A stretch of 64,000 bases of DNA. It comes from Muribaculum intestinale. Lineage in GTDB: Bacteria; Bacteroidota; Bacteroidia; Bacteroidales; Muribaculaceae. Shown here in pieces: positions 53,858 to 61,642 of this stretch. The position numbers and the translations under genes were made by a program. Location of the stretch: positions 2,418,001 to 2,482,000 of the forward strand of contig NZ_CP021421.1 of the NCBI RefSeq assembly GCF_002201515.1, read 5' to 3'. Position 1 is the first letter of the stretch. Each line of letters begins with the position of its first letter. Under the pieces are notes generated by a model. It searched no databases, was not told the DNA's origin, and worked only from the letters and a program-made list of their open reading frames with translations.

Positions 53858-54438
53858 TTATCTTCCTTAATGGCGTCAAGCCGGGTCTTGATGTCAGAGA
53901 ATATGCTGTCAATTTCTCCCGAGCCGGGAATCGCATGGTACTTACCCTCTTCCTTGTAGTAGTCGCGCAGAGGGGAGGTCTGGGAGTGGTATACGTTGAG
54001 GCGTCGGGTTATTGTATCGAGATTGTCATCGCTGCGTCCCGACATCTGTCCGCGTTTCAGCAGTCGGTCGACGAGTTCTTTGTCATCGACTTCCAACCCT
54101 ACTACGGCATGGACTTTTGAGCCATGTCGGGATAGCATCTCCTTAAGTGCTTTTGCCTGCGGGATTGTGCGGGGAAATCCATCGAATATCACTCCTTTTT
54201 CGGCTTCAGGAGTATTGTCAAGTACATGCTCCAGCACTTTTATCATCAGGTCGTCAGGTATAAGCTGTCCCTGGGATATATAGCTGTCGGCAATTTTGCC
54301 GAGTTCGGTACCGCGGGCGATGTGGTCGCGTAGCACTTCTCCGGTTGATATGTGATAAAGACCGTATTCTTCGATCAGTTTGTCGCTTTGGGTGCCTTTG
54401 CCGCTCCCGGGGGCACCGAATATGACGATGTTAAACAT
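53854..54438 (-). CDS. adk: Adenylate kinase
   Basis: The 194-residue protein converts ATP and AMP to 2 ADP. P-loop GAPGSGKGT is at 8-16, the AMP-binding STGEVLR at about 31, GFPRT at about 86 and the LID region around 120-155 is short (RGQMSGRSDDN, no zinc cysteines). Length is that of short bacterial adenylate kinases. It lies behind a 265-nt gap that holds the MITE-like repeat and is coupled to the downstream gene. Confidence 0.96.
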   Translation of the reverse strand: MFNIVIFGAPGSGKGTQSDKLIEEYGLYHISTGEVLRDHIARGTELGKIADSYISQGQLIPDDLMIKVLEHVLDNTPEAEKGVIFDGFPRTIPQAKALKEMLSRHGSKVHAVVGLEVDDKELVDRLLKRGQMSGRSDDNLDTITRRLNVYHSQTSPLRDYYKEEGKYHAIPGSGEIDSIFSDIKTRLDAIKEDK

Positions 54439-54540
54439 AACTTTATGACGATTGGGTAAATTGGAATATATATATAAATGAATATAGGTCGAGGTAGCGT
54501 TTACAAGCAGTGAGATTCATCCATACCGCATGGGAGCGGT

Positions 54541-54708
54541 CTAAGAAACTGTTTAAAATTCATATTACTTTGCTTTTGAGAGTCTTGTCGGCGTCTTTTT
54601 GTTTGTTTTTCGGTCATGTCGCTACGGCTACACTCCCTTATCACAAGCAAAAATCCATCTGACAATCCTTCTCAAAATCGGTATCATATAAATTAAAAAG
54701 TTTCTAAG
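54541..54708. mobile_element. MITE-like element with imperfect terminal inverted repeats
   Basis: The ends CTAAGAAACTGTTTAA (54541-54556) and, inverted, CTTAGAAACTTTTTAA (54708-54693) match at 14 of 16 bases, with weaker similarity for another 12 bases. The 168-bp element has no gene. It occupies most of the hpt-adk gap, and its right end overlaps the last codon of hpt and contains the hpt stop. Another copy of the left end lies at 39637-39651. No target duplication was clear. Confidence 0.6.
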
Positions 54709-55261
54709 CATTGGCGTCATTTGCTTTGTCGCAGATGACATATATGTCACGAAGATTGCGGGCCAGGCCGTCAAGGTCGAGGCCGAATCCGATGATAAAT
54801 TTTGTAGGTATCTCGAAACCGACATAGTCGGGAACGACGCCACATTGTTCCGACTGAGGCTTGAACAGAAGGGTCGCTACTTTTATCGATGCGGGGTTCT
54901 TCGCATTAAGGTCTTTCAGAAGATTACATATTGTATGGCCGGTATCTACGATATCTTCCACGACAATCACGTGGCGGCCTTCGATATTTTCGGTGAGACC
55001 AAGCACCTGCTTGACATTGCCGGTGGTAGAGGTGCCCTCGTAGCTTTTCAGACGTATGAACGCAATCTCCGCATCAATGCCTATCGAACGGAACAAATCG
55101 GAGGCAAAAGGGAACGCACCTGTGAGCACACAGAGTATAAGCGGACATTTCCCGGCATACTCCCGGCCTATTTCCTTCCCGATTTCTGCGATGCGGCGCT
55201 GTATCGTTTCGTGGGTAATATAGGGCTGGAATGTCAGCCCGTTATATGTCACTGTTTCCAT
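54704..55261 (-). CDS. hpt: Hypoxanthine phosphoribosyltransferase
   Basis: The 185-residue protein salvages hypoxanthine or guanine with PRPP. The PRPP-binding motif VIVVEDIVDTGHT (about 98-110), the LKSYEGTS flexible loop (about 71-78) and the PDYVGFEIPTKFIIGFGLDL base-binding segment (about 147-166) are intact. The stop TAG falls in the terminal repeat of the MITE-like element, so the original C-terminus may have been altered by the insertion. A -7 box is at 55282-55289. Confidence 0.95.
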   Translation of the reverse strand: METVTYNGLTFQPYITHETIQRRIAEIGKEIGREYAGKCPLILCVLTGAFPFASDLFRSIGIDAEIAFIRLKSYEGTSTTGNVKQVLGLTENIEGRHVIVVEDIVDTGHTICNLLKDLNAKNPASIKVATLLFKPQSEQCGVVPDYVGFEIPTKFIIGFGLDLDGLARNLRDIYVICDKANDANA

Positions 55262-55281
55262 CTTGAAAATGATTGTTTCGA

Positions 55282-55289
55282 CAAAATTA
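55282..55289 (-). promoter_or_regulatory. -7 element for hpt
   Basis: TAATTTTG on the minus strand is a perfect match, 20 nt before the hpt ATG. The -33 half is not clear. Confidence 0.5.
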
Positions 55290-55326
55290 CAAAAAAAATC
55301 GGCATAGAAACGTCAGAGTGCGGATT

Positions 55327-55824
55327 TTATTTGAGAATCAGACTATGAAGCAATGAAAGGGCACAGGCTGTAGCCTGATTTATGATGTCGGAGCGATTGC
55401 CGGAGAAATGGAAGAGACGTGACTCTGTAGTGCCATGGCAACGGGCGGCAATCCACACGGTGCCTACCGGTTTACCGGGAACAGCTCCCCCGGGGCCTGC
55501 AATTCCGGAGGTGGCTACGGCACAGTCGGTGGCGCATACCCGGCATGCGCCTTCTGCCATCTGCTCGACTACAGGCCGGCTTACTGCGCCATATGTTGCG
55601 AGGGCAGACTCACTGACTCCGAGCACTCTGTGCTTTACATCGTTGCTGTAGGATACGATGCCACCCATAAACACCTCGGAACTGCCGGAGATGAGGGTGA
55701 TATAGTGGGCTATATTCCCTCCTGTACAGCTTTCTGCTGTAGAAATAGTGATGTTGCGTTGCTGAAGAATATCAAATACAGCTTTTGCTTCTATTTCAGG
55801 TGATAAGTATGAGGTCTCGTTCAT
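55327..55824 (-). CDS. pncC: Nicotinamide-nucleotide amidase (CinA C-terminal domain, PncC)
   Basis: The 165-residue protein is the stand-alone CinA_C domain. Conserved blocks are STAESCTGGNIAHYIT (about 29-44), GGIVSYSNDVKHRVLGV (about 54-70) and TSGIAGPGGAVPGKPVGTV (about 105-123). It deamidates nicotinamide mononucleotide in NAD recycling. No N-terminal CinA domain is attached. It lies 27 nt after tsaD on the same strand. Confidence 0.92.
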   Translation of the reverse strand: MNETSYLSPEIEAKAVFDILQQRNITISTAESCTGGNIAHYITLISGSSEVFMGGIVSYSNDVKHRVLGVSESALATYGAVSRPVVEQMAEGACRVCATDCAVATSGIAGPGGAVPGKPVGTVWIAARCHGTTESRLFHFSGNRSDIINQATACALSLLHSLILK

Positions 55825-55851
55825 ATCTGTAGCGTGAATTAAAGAAATCGC

Positions 55852-56868
55852 TTATACGGAAACTCGTGCATATGGTGCGGCATCCATGGCACAGAAGTCA
55901 CCATCAAGATATTTGAAATATCCGGCTATTGCCACCATTGCGGCATTGTCGGTAGTGAATGCGCGTTCAGGGATGAAGGCCGCAAGATTGTGGCTGGCAC
56001 AGTAGTCAGCGACAGCTGCTCTCACTCCGGAGTTGGCCGACACTCCACCTCCGATTGCCACGGTTTTCACACCGGTAATCTTGACTGCTTTGTCTAGCTT
56101 ATCGAGGAGTATGGCTATTATGGTGGCCTGTAACGATGCGGCAAGGTCGGCCTTGTTGTTTTCAATGAAATCGGGGTCGGCTTTTACATTGTCGCGAAGT
56201 GTGTAGAGGAAAGATGTCTTTAGCCCACTGAAGCTGTAGTCGAGTTCAGGGATATGAGGTTTGGCAAACTTGAATCGTTTCGGGTCGCCTTCTTGCGAGA
56301 GACGGTCGATGTGCGGGCCTCCCGGATATGGGAGGCCCATGACTTTCGCGCATTTGTCGAACGCCTCTCCGGCCGCGTCGTCAATAGTCTGTCCAAGTAC
56401 TTGCATGTCTCTGGGGCTGTTGACGAGTATAATCTGGGAGTTGCCTCCGGATATCAGCAGACAGAGGTATGGAAATTCGGGCACACGGTCGGTTACAGTA
56501 TTGCGTATGAAGTGGCTCAGTACATGGCCGTGCAGGTGATTGACATCGACAATCCTGCAGCCGAGACCTATAGCCATGCCTTTGGCGAATGATGTGCCGA
56601 CAAGCAGGGAGCCGAGAAGGCCGGGGCCACGTGTAAACGCTATTGCCGATATGTCGGATGGAGATATGCCGGCGCGTCGTATGGCTGTATCGACTACAGG
56701 TACGATATTCTGTTGATGAGCTCTTGATGCAAGTTCTGGTACGACGCCTCCGTATTCTTCATGAACTTTCTGGCTCGCGATTACATTACTTAGGAGAAGT
56801 CCGTCTTTTATTACGGCTGCTGATGTATCGTCGCACGATGATTCGATACCGAGTATTATTGTGGACAT
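55852..56868 (-). CDS. tsaD: tRNA N6-adenosine threonylcarbamoyltransferase TsaD
   Basis: The 338-residue protein (ATG at 56868, MSTIILGIESSCDDTSAAVI) installs threonylcarbamoyl on A37 of ANN-decoding tRNAs together with TsaB and TsaE. The metal-binding HLHGH (about 110), the ASNAxxAxH-type ELASRAHQQ (about 50) and the GGGVSAN motif (about 268) are present. A TTG 9 nt upstream is a weaker start. It is the first gene of the tsaD-pncC unit. Confidence 0.96.
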   Translation of the reverse strand: MSTIILGIESSCDDTSAAVIKDGLLLSNVIASQKVHEEYGGVVPELASRAHQQNIVPVVDTAIRRAGISPSDISAIAFTRGPGLLGSLLVGTSFAKGMAIGLGCRIVDVNHLHGHVLSHFIRNTVTDRVPEFPYLCLLISGGNSQIILVNSPRDMQVLGQTIDDAAGEAFDKCAKVMGLPYPGGPHIDRLSQEGDPKRFKFAKPHIPELDYSFSGLKTSFLYTLRDNVKADPDFIENNKADLAASLQATIIAILLDKLDKAVKITGVKTVAIGGGVSANSGVRAAVADYCASHNLAAFIPERAFTTDNAAMVAIAGYFKYLDGDFCAMDAAPYARVSV

Positions 56869-56889
56869 ATTGCTCAATTTTTTTCAATG

Positions 56890-56897
56890 CAAATTTA
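56890..56897 (-). promoter_or_regulatory. -7 element for tsaD
   Basis: TAAATTTG on the minus strand, a perfect match 22 nt before the tsaD ATG. A TTTG box exists but at 25 nt rather than 19-21. Confidence 0.5.
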
Positions 56898-56928
56898 TAG
56901 GAAATTTATGACTTCATCACGACAAATC

Positions 56929-56959
56929 TTTCATGGGCTGATAAGATTTTGTAATTTTG
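56929..56959 (+). promoter_or_regulatory. Promoter for the NAD(P)HX repair gene
   Basis: TTTC (56929-56932), 19-nt spacer, TAATTTTG (56952-56959), a perfect -7. The leader is about 117 nt and holds no other feature that I can see. Confidence 0.6.
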
Positions 56960-57082
56960 CGATATATAAGAGCGTTTTTAGGAGCGCCGACATATGTGCA
57001 GACGCGCCATACAGCTGGTGCATATGGCCTGAGATGCAACAATGACTGTGACAGAATGCTCTAAACATAGACAAAGACATTA

Positions 57083-58597
57083 ATGAAGATATTTACAAGT
57101 GCCCAGATCCGCTCGATTGAAAATGCCGTAATAGAAAAGGAGGGCGTTACGTCAATTGAGCTTGTGGAGCGTGCCGCTTCGGCTATTACATGGGAAATCA
57201 TGAGCCGTTGGCGTCCATCGCGTCCGATGATGGTGTTTGCCGGTCCGGGTAATAATGGCGCTGATGCTTTAGCGGTGGCCCGTATGCTTGCCGATGAGGG
57301 CTATACTGTCACCGTCCTGTTGTTCAATGTCACTGACCGAGGACTTTCCGACGCGTGTCGCCACTATCGCGATGAACTTACGAATGTGCCTGGAGTGTCA
57401 TTTACAGAAATCACGAATGATTTTAATCCGCCTGTGATAACCCGCGACGCAATAGTGATAGACGGACTCTTTGGATCCGGACTTAAGGAACCGCTTAAAG
57501 GAGGATTCAAGTCGCTGGTAGATTATATCAACAGTTCGAATGCAACGATAGTTTCAATCGATATGCCTTCGGGAATGTTTGGCGAATGGAACGAAGCTAC
57601 TTTGTCGCGCGATGTTGTTCATGCTACTCTTACTCTTGCCATCGAGTTCCCCCGTCTGTCTTTTTTTATTCAGGACAATGCGGAGTTTTTAGGCGAATGG
57701 AAGGTGCTTGATATAAAACTTGCGAGCAATGAGTCGCGAGGCGAGCAGAGTCCGTACTATCTGCTTGAGAAAAAAGATGTAAAACGGATACTCCGTCAGC
57801 GTCCGGAATTTTGCTCTAAGGCCGATTTCGGCTCAATGCTTCTCGTTGCCGGGTGTTATGGAATGATAGGCGCGTCGCAGATGGCAGCTCTTGGAGCTCT
57901 CCGTTCAGGTATTGGACGCCTTACGGTGCATGGTCCCAGATGTGGGTTTATTCCTATGCAGACATCCGTACCTGAGGCGATGTTTCATGCCGACCAGCAT
58001 GATATCGTAATCACAGACATATCGCCAAAGCATGAATATGATGTCGTGGCGCTTGGTCCGGGCATCGGCACTCATGATTACACCGTGCGGGCAGTAGAGA
58101 ATTTTATCAATATGTCCACAAATCCATTGGTGATTGATGCCGATGGACTCAACTGTATCGCACAGCGTCCCAATCTGTTGGAGCATGTGCCGCCGATGTC
58201 GGTCATTACACCTCATGCCGGAGAATTTGACAGATTGTTCGGGCCGCATACATCTCATGAGTCCCGATTGAAGACTGCCGTAGAGAAGTCGGCATACTAT
58301 AGTATAATAATATTGCTAAAGGGGCGTTACACAAGTGTAGTGCGTCCCGACGGCAAGATATATTTTATCGGTAGCGGCTGTCAGGCACTTGCCACACCTG
58401 GCAGTGGTGATGTGCTTACCGGTATAGTAGGTTCTTTCATTGCCCAGGGGTATACTCCTGATCTTGCTGCAGCCATCGGGGCATATATACATGGAATGGC
58501 AGGCACGCTGGCTGCTGAGAATGACGGAACTTTTGGAGTGCTCGCCACAGATGTTGCCCGTAATATCTCAAAGGCCATACGCGATATTTTAAACTGA
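57083..58597 (+). CDS. nnr: Bifunctional NAD(P)H-hydrate epimerase / ADP-dependent dehydratase
   Basis: The 504-residue protein repairs damaged NADHX and NADPHX. The N-terminal YjeF epimerase domain (about 1-215) has FAGPGNNGADALAVAR (about 51-66) and IVSIDMPSGMFGEW. The C-terminal ribokinase-like dehydratase (about 225-504) has GPGIGTHDYTVRAV, VIDADGLNCIAQ and the anion-hole ATPGSGDVLTGIVGSF. Both domains look complete. It is followed after 25 nt by the DUF4831 gene. Confidence 0.95.
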   Translation: MKIFTSAQIRSIENAVIEKEGVTSIELVERAASAITWEIMSRWRPSRPMMVFAGPGNNGADALAVARMLADEGYTVTVLLFNVTDRGLSDACRHYRDELTNVPGVSFTEITNDFNPPVITRDAIVIDGLFGSGLKEPLKGGFKSLVDYINSSNATIVSIDMPSGMFGEWNEATLSRDVVHATLTLAIEFPRLSFFIQDNAEFLGEWKVLDIKLASNESRGEQSPYYLLEKKDVKRILRQRPEFCSKADFGSMLLVAGCYGMIGASQMAALGALRSGIGRLTVHGPRCGFIPMQTSVPEAMFHADQHDIVITDISPKHEYDVVALGPGIGTHDYTVRAVENFINMSTNPLVIDADGLNCIAQRPNLLEHVPPMSVITPHAGEFDRLFGPHTSHESRLKTAVEKSAYYSIIILLKGRYTSVVRPDGKIYFIGSGCQALATPGSGDVLTGIVGSFIAQGYTPDLAAAIGAYIHGMAGTLAAENDGTFGVLATDVARNISKAIRDILN

Positions 58598-58622
58598 TTC
58601 AACAACAGATAACATCATAGAT

Positions 58623-59720
58623 ATGAAATACAACCGTGCACTACTCATCTCGGCATGCCTGCTTGCGATAGGAGCGGGCAATGCCCAGACCACACAGAAG
58701 TTTTCGGCCACAAAAGCCAATGACTACGGGCTTGTATATTCCCTTCCTGTAACAGTGCTTGATATTACAATCGAGGCTGAGCATGTTGTCAAGGAGCCCG
58801 GCGAGTTTTACCTGTATGCGAAGAAGTATCTCAATGTGGATAATCCGATTACCAAGAAATCGGAAAGCTGGAGTGTAAAATCAGTTGTAGTAAATGCGCG
58901 TGGTGTCGCAAACAACTCTGAGCGCTATCTGATGCAGTTTAAACCAGGCTACACTCCTTATCTGATAATGGACGAGAACAACCTGCCGGTTGCTATCAAT
59001 ACGGAAAATGTGCCGGTGGCGGAAGACCCTGTCATTCCTGTGCCGGTGTCGGCTAAACCGACTCCTTTGCAGACCCCTGCGGCCAACCAGGTAATCACAG
59101 CTGAGATGCTGCAGAGCCAGTCGGTGGCAAAGCGTGCCGAGCTTGCCGCACAACGCATATATGAATTGCGTCAGAGCCGATCGGATCTGATAACCGGACA
59201 GGCCGACCAGATGCCCCCGGATGGAAAGGCCATGCAAATTGTAATTGATGAGATAGCAGCACAGGAAGCTGCTCTTACGGCGATGTTTGTCGGTACGACT
59301 CAGACCGAGACTGATGTCAATACCATCACGTATACTCCCGGTGATGACGTATCGCGCAAGGTCATAGCCCGAATTTCAGCTATCGGCGGCATAGTCGATG
59401 CAAACGACCTGTCGGGCGATCCTATAACATTATCATTGCGGGTCACAGACCGCGGACGGCTGCCTCTGAACGAGAAAGGACAGCCTAAGGAATTTCCAAA
59501 GGGAGGCATAGCCTATTGTATTCCCGGCAGTGCTTCTCTGAGCATATCGTTTCGTGGCGATGTCATGTGGGAGGGTAGTATCGATGCCGCACAGTATGGT
59601 ATTGTATTCGGGCTCGATCCCAAGCCATTTAATGACCGTAAGGATCCATCATATCTTATACTGAATCCTGTTACCGGCGCGATTCGTGAGCTTGGCAGTG
59701 TAGCTGTTGTCCAGCCTTAG
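58623..59720 (+). CDS. DUF4831 family secreted protein
   Basis: The 365-residue protein has a signal peptide (KYNR, hydrophobic core, AGNAQ|TTQ near 21) and the opening common to DUF4831 proteins of Bacteroidales (YGLVYSLPVTVLDITIEAEH, about 36-55). A helical middle with RAELAAQRIYELRQSRSDLI (about 175-194) is followed by a beta-rich C-terminal half (about 245-365). Function unknown; the family is found in gut Bacteroidales. It probably shares the transcript of the upstream repair enzyme. Confidence 0.85.
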   Translation: MKYNRALLISACLLAIGAGNAQTTQKFSATKANDYGLVYSLPVTVLDITIEAEHVVKEPGEFYLYAKKYLNVDNPITKKSESWSVKSVVVNARGVANNSERYLMQFKPGYTPYLIMDENNLPVAINTENVPVAEDPVIPVPVSAKPTPLQTPAANQVITAEMLQSQSVAKRAELAAQRIYELRQSRSDLITGQADQMPPDGKAMQIVIDEIAAQEAALTAMFVGTTQTETDVNTITYTPGDDVSRKVIARISAIGGIVDANDLSGDPITLSLRVTDRGRLPLNEKGQPKEFPKGGIAYCIPGSASLSISFRGDVMWEGSIDAAQYGIVFGLDPKPFNDRKDPSYLILNPVTGAIRELGSVAVVQP

Positions 59721-59803
59721 ACCATTCGATATGTTGTATGACATTGTTTTAAATCATATATAAGCGAACCATCGTTGATATATGAAAATTAATAGCAGTT
59801 TTA

Positions 59804-59835
59804 TTTGGATAATTCGATAATATTACTTAGTTTTG
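59804..59835 (+). promoter_or_regulatory. Orphan Bacteroidetes-type promoter
   Basis: TTTG (59804-59807), exactly 20 nt, TAGTTTTG (59828-59835), both boxes perfect. No gene follows; a terminator lies about 55 nt downstream. Confidence 0.75.
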
Positions 59836-59841
59836 CTACGT

Positions 59842-59925
59842 AGAAAATCGGATACCATACTAAAAAACAAAATTATAAAAATATTTACAATATGGCCCGG
59901 CTTTCTTCACCGGGCCATATTTTTG
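59842..59925 (+). ncRNA. Candidate small RNA of about 80 nt
   Basis: The predicted transcript starts about 7 nt after the orphan -7 box, has an A-rich single-stranded stretch of about 45 nt and ends in a strong intrinsic terminator. No start codon with a plausible frame lies between. It does not match an RNA family I know. Confidence 0.5.
59889..59925 (+). terminator. Intrinsic terminator of the candidate small RNA
   Basis: TATGGCCCGG (59891-59900) pairs with CCGGGCCATA (59910-59919) around a 9-nt loop, followed by TTTTTG. It may also serve DUF4831 read-through. Confidence 0.9.
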
Positions 59926-60032
59926 TCAATTATGGCATTAGTCATTTTCATGATGACAGGCTCGATTCCTCTAAGCATAGAGGTTGATGGAAATAGAAAA
60001 AAGCAACAACAAATAAGTGAATCATAGGTTAG

Positions 60033-60064
60033 AAATCCGGCCGCGCGAGAGCGTATCCGGATTT
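60033..60064 (-). terminator. Weak hairpin after the GH32 gene
   Basis: AAATCCGG (60033-60040) pairs with CCGGATTT (60057-60064) just past the GH32 stop on the minus strand. No T-tract follows on that strand. Confidence 0.4.
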
Positions 60065-60068
60065 TGTT

Positions 60069-61520
60069 TTACCAGATTGATTTCATAGGCCATGCTGAAA
60101 GAGAGACTTCGGTGGTGCCGTTTAGAGAGAACAGATTGGCTTCTGTCGATGTATCTGGCGAGTATGTGAGCATGGTCAATGTTTTTTCTCCATTGTTGAC
60201 GAATATTTCGACAGTTGATTTGTCGACAAATATATCAAGGTCGAGTATTCCGTTTTTATCCGGAATACGTGTGTGCGATATTCTGTCGAACTTTGGTATC
60301 GACACGTCGGTCGATGCGGTACGGTCGACAACAAGGTATTTTGTCTGGCTGTCGTAGCTGATTGTCACTTTGTATCCGTTGCCGCTGCATATATTTACTC
60401 CGCATATGTCGGGCTTGTCGGTCTTTATGGCGAGTTTCATTTCATATACATTGCCAAATGGAGAAATAGCAGGGAGCTTAGTCACACCCGGGCGAAGTCG
60501 ACGGTTTATTTTTATCGGAGATTTGCGGAGAGTGGCAAGAGAACCGATAGGCTGCTGTCGCATACGCATGCCGTCGGGAGTGGAGTATAACGACAGTTTG
60601 CGTGGAATCGACCATATGCCTTTGCCCCATTCTGAGGGAGCTGCAGTGGCGTAGTCCCAGGTATTTACCCATCCGATAGTATATACATCGTCGGCTGACG
60701 GATTGTCGAAGTTCTGGAACACACGTGATGCATAGTAGTCAAATCCGTCATCTACATACAGAGGCGAGGCCTCGGGGCGTTCGGGTATGAATCTTTTTCC
60801 ATCAAAATCGCCTACAAAGTATTGTTCACGGGCCCAGTTTACGGATATGACAAGCACCCATTTCTTCTTGCCGTCTTCAGTCGGCAACTGAAATAAGTCG
60901 GGACATTCCCATGATTTCTCGGAGTCTCCCATAGGACCGAAATCGCTCAGCCATTCCCAGTGCTTCAAATCTGTGGATGAATAGAATGCTATCTTCTTTT
61001 CAAGTGCTTTTGCCACTGCCATTATCCATCTGTTGCTTTCTGAATGCCATATTACAGTAGGGTCGCGAAATTCAGTGCTCCAGATGTCTATTACCGGATT
61101 AAGGTCGTAGTATTGGAATGTAGCCCCGTTATCGAGGCTGAATGCTATACTCTGGGATTGCTTTTTTGAGTGTTCGTCGAATGACGTGAATGCTGCAATC
61201 AATGCGTCGGCACCATATCCGGCGGTATTGCCGCGGTCTACGACTATGCTTCCTGTGAAGGCAGAGATATCGCGGGGAAGTCCCTTTATAGCGTGGTCAT
61301 TGAGTTCGTTCCAGTGAATCAGGTCGTCGGATGTTGCGGCTCCCCAACTGTAAGCCATGTATCGGCCATTGTGGCGAATCGTTCCACACGGGTCTCCTAT
61401 CCATCTGTGGGCCGGGGTAAAGTGGTATTGCGGACGATACTTCTCTTTATACGTTATGCTGTCGGAAGCAAAGAGCGTGATAACAAGATTTGTAAATAGT
61501 AGCAGGAAGATTAATCTCAT
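60069..61520 (-). CDS. Glycoside hydrolase family 32 (fructan hydrolase)
   Basis: The 483-residue protein has a signal peptide (MRLIFLLLFTNLVITLFA) and the GH32 five-bladed propeller, followed by a C-terminal beta-sandwich (about 345-483, ending in VDKSTVEIFVNNGEKTLTML). Catalytic residues are in place: nucleophile Asp43, the RDP motif (152-154) and the acid/base Glu205 in WECPDLF. The usual WMNDPNG block reads WIGDPCG, and the following substrate loop is short (YMAYSWGAATSDDLIHW). It likely cuts fructose from levan, inulin or sucrose-type oligosaccharides in the periplasm or at the surface. It follows the SusD gene in a fructan-type locus. Confidence 0.92.
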   Translation of the reverse strand: MRLIFLLLFTNLVITLFASDSITYKEKYRPQYHFTPAHRWIGDPCGTIRHNGRYMAYSWGAATSDDLIHWNELNDHAIKGLPRDISAFTGSIVVDRGNTAGYGADALIAAFTSFDEHSKKQSQSIAFSLDNGATFQYYDLNPVIDIWSTEFRDPTVIWHSESNRWIMAVAKALEKKIAFYSSTDLKHWEWLSDFGPMGDSEKSWECPDLFQLPTEDGKKKWVLVISVNWAREQYFVGDFDGKRFIPERPEASPLYVDDGFDYYASRVFQNFDNPSADDVYTIGWVNTWDYATAAPSEWGKGIWSIPRKLSLYSTPDGMRMRQQPIGSLATLRKSPIKINRRLRPGVTKLPAISPFGNVYEMKLAIKTDKPDICGVNICSGNGYKVTISYDSQTKYLVVDRTASTDVSIPKFDRISHTRIPDKNGILDLDIFVDKSTVEIFVNNGEKTLTMLTYSPDTSTEANLFSLNGTTEVSLSAWPMKSIW

Positions 61521-61642
61521 GATTTGATTTATATGGTTTAAGTTGTAGATGGAGTTTGAAAAAGTGGAAGACCACCGATTTAATCAGCTTGTCTCTCCAC
61601 ATTGTTGTTACCTCAAAATATTTGGTTGATGTAGTGTCTGTA

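Larger units (their letters stand above)
59721..60068. other. 348-nt intergenic region with orphan promoter and two hairpins
   Basis: No convincing protein gene is present. The only longer frame starts inside the -7 box and runs through the terminator stem. The region holds a perfect plus-strand promoter (59804-59835), a strong terminator (59889-59925) and a weaker hairpin (60033-60064) past the GH32 stop. Confidence 0.7.

Noticed and set aside
59833..60027. 64-codon frame in the DUF4831-GH32 gap
   Set aside because: It would start at a TTG inside the -7 box and runs through the terminator stem. A small RNA explains the region better, although a small membrane peptide cannot be fully excluded.
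61560..61590. Short GTGG/CCAC hairpin with T-run between SusD and GH32 on the minus strand
   Set aside because: The stem is only 4 bp, too weak to call a terminator.
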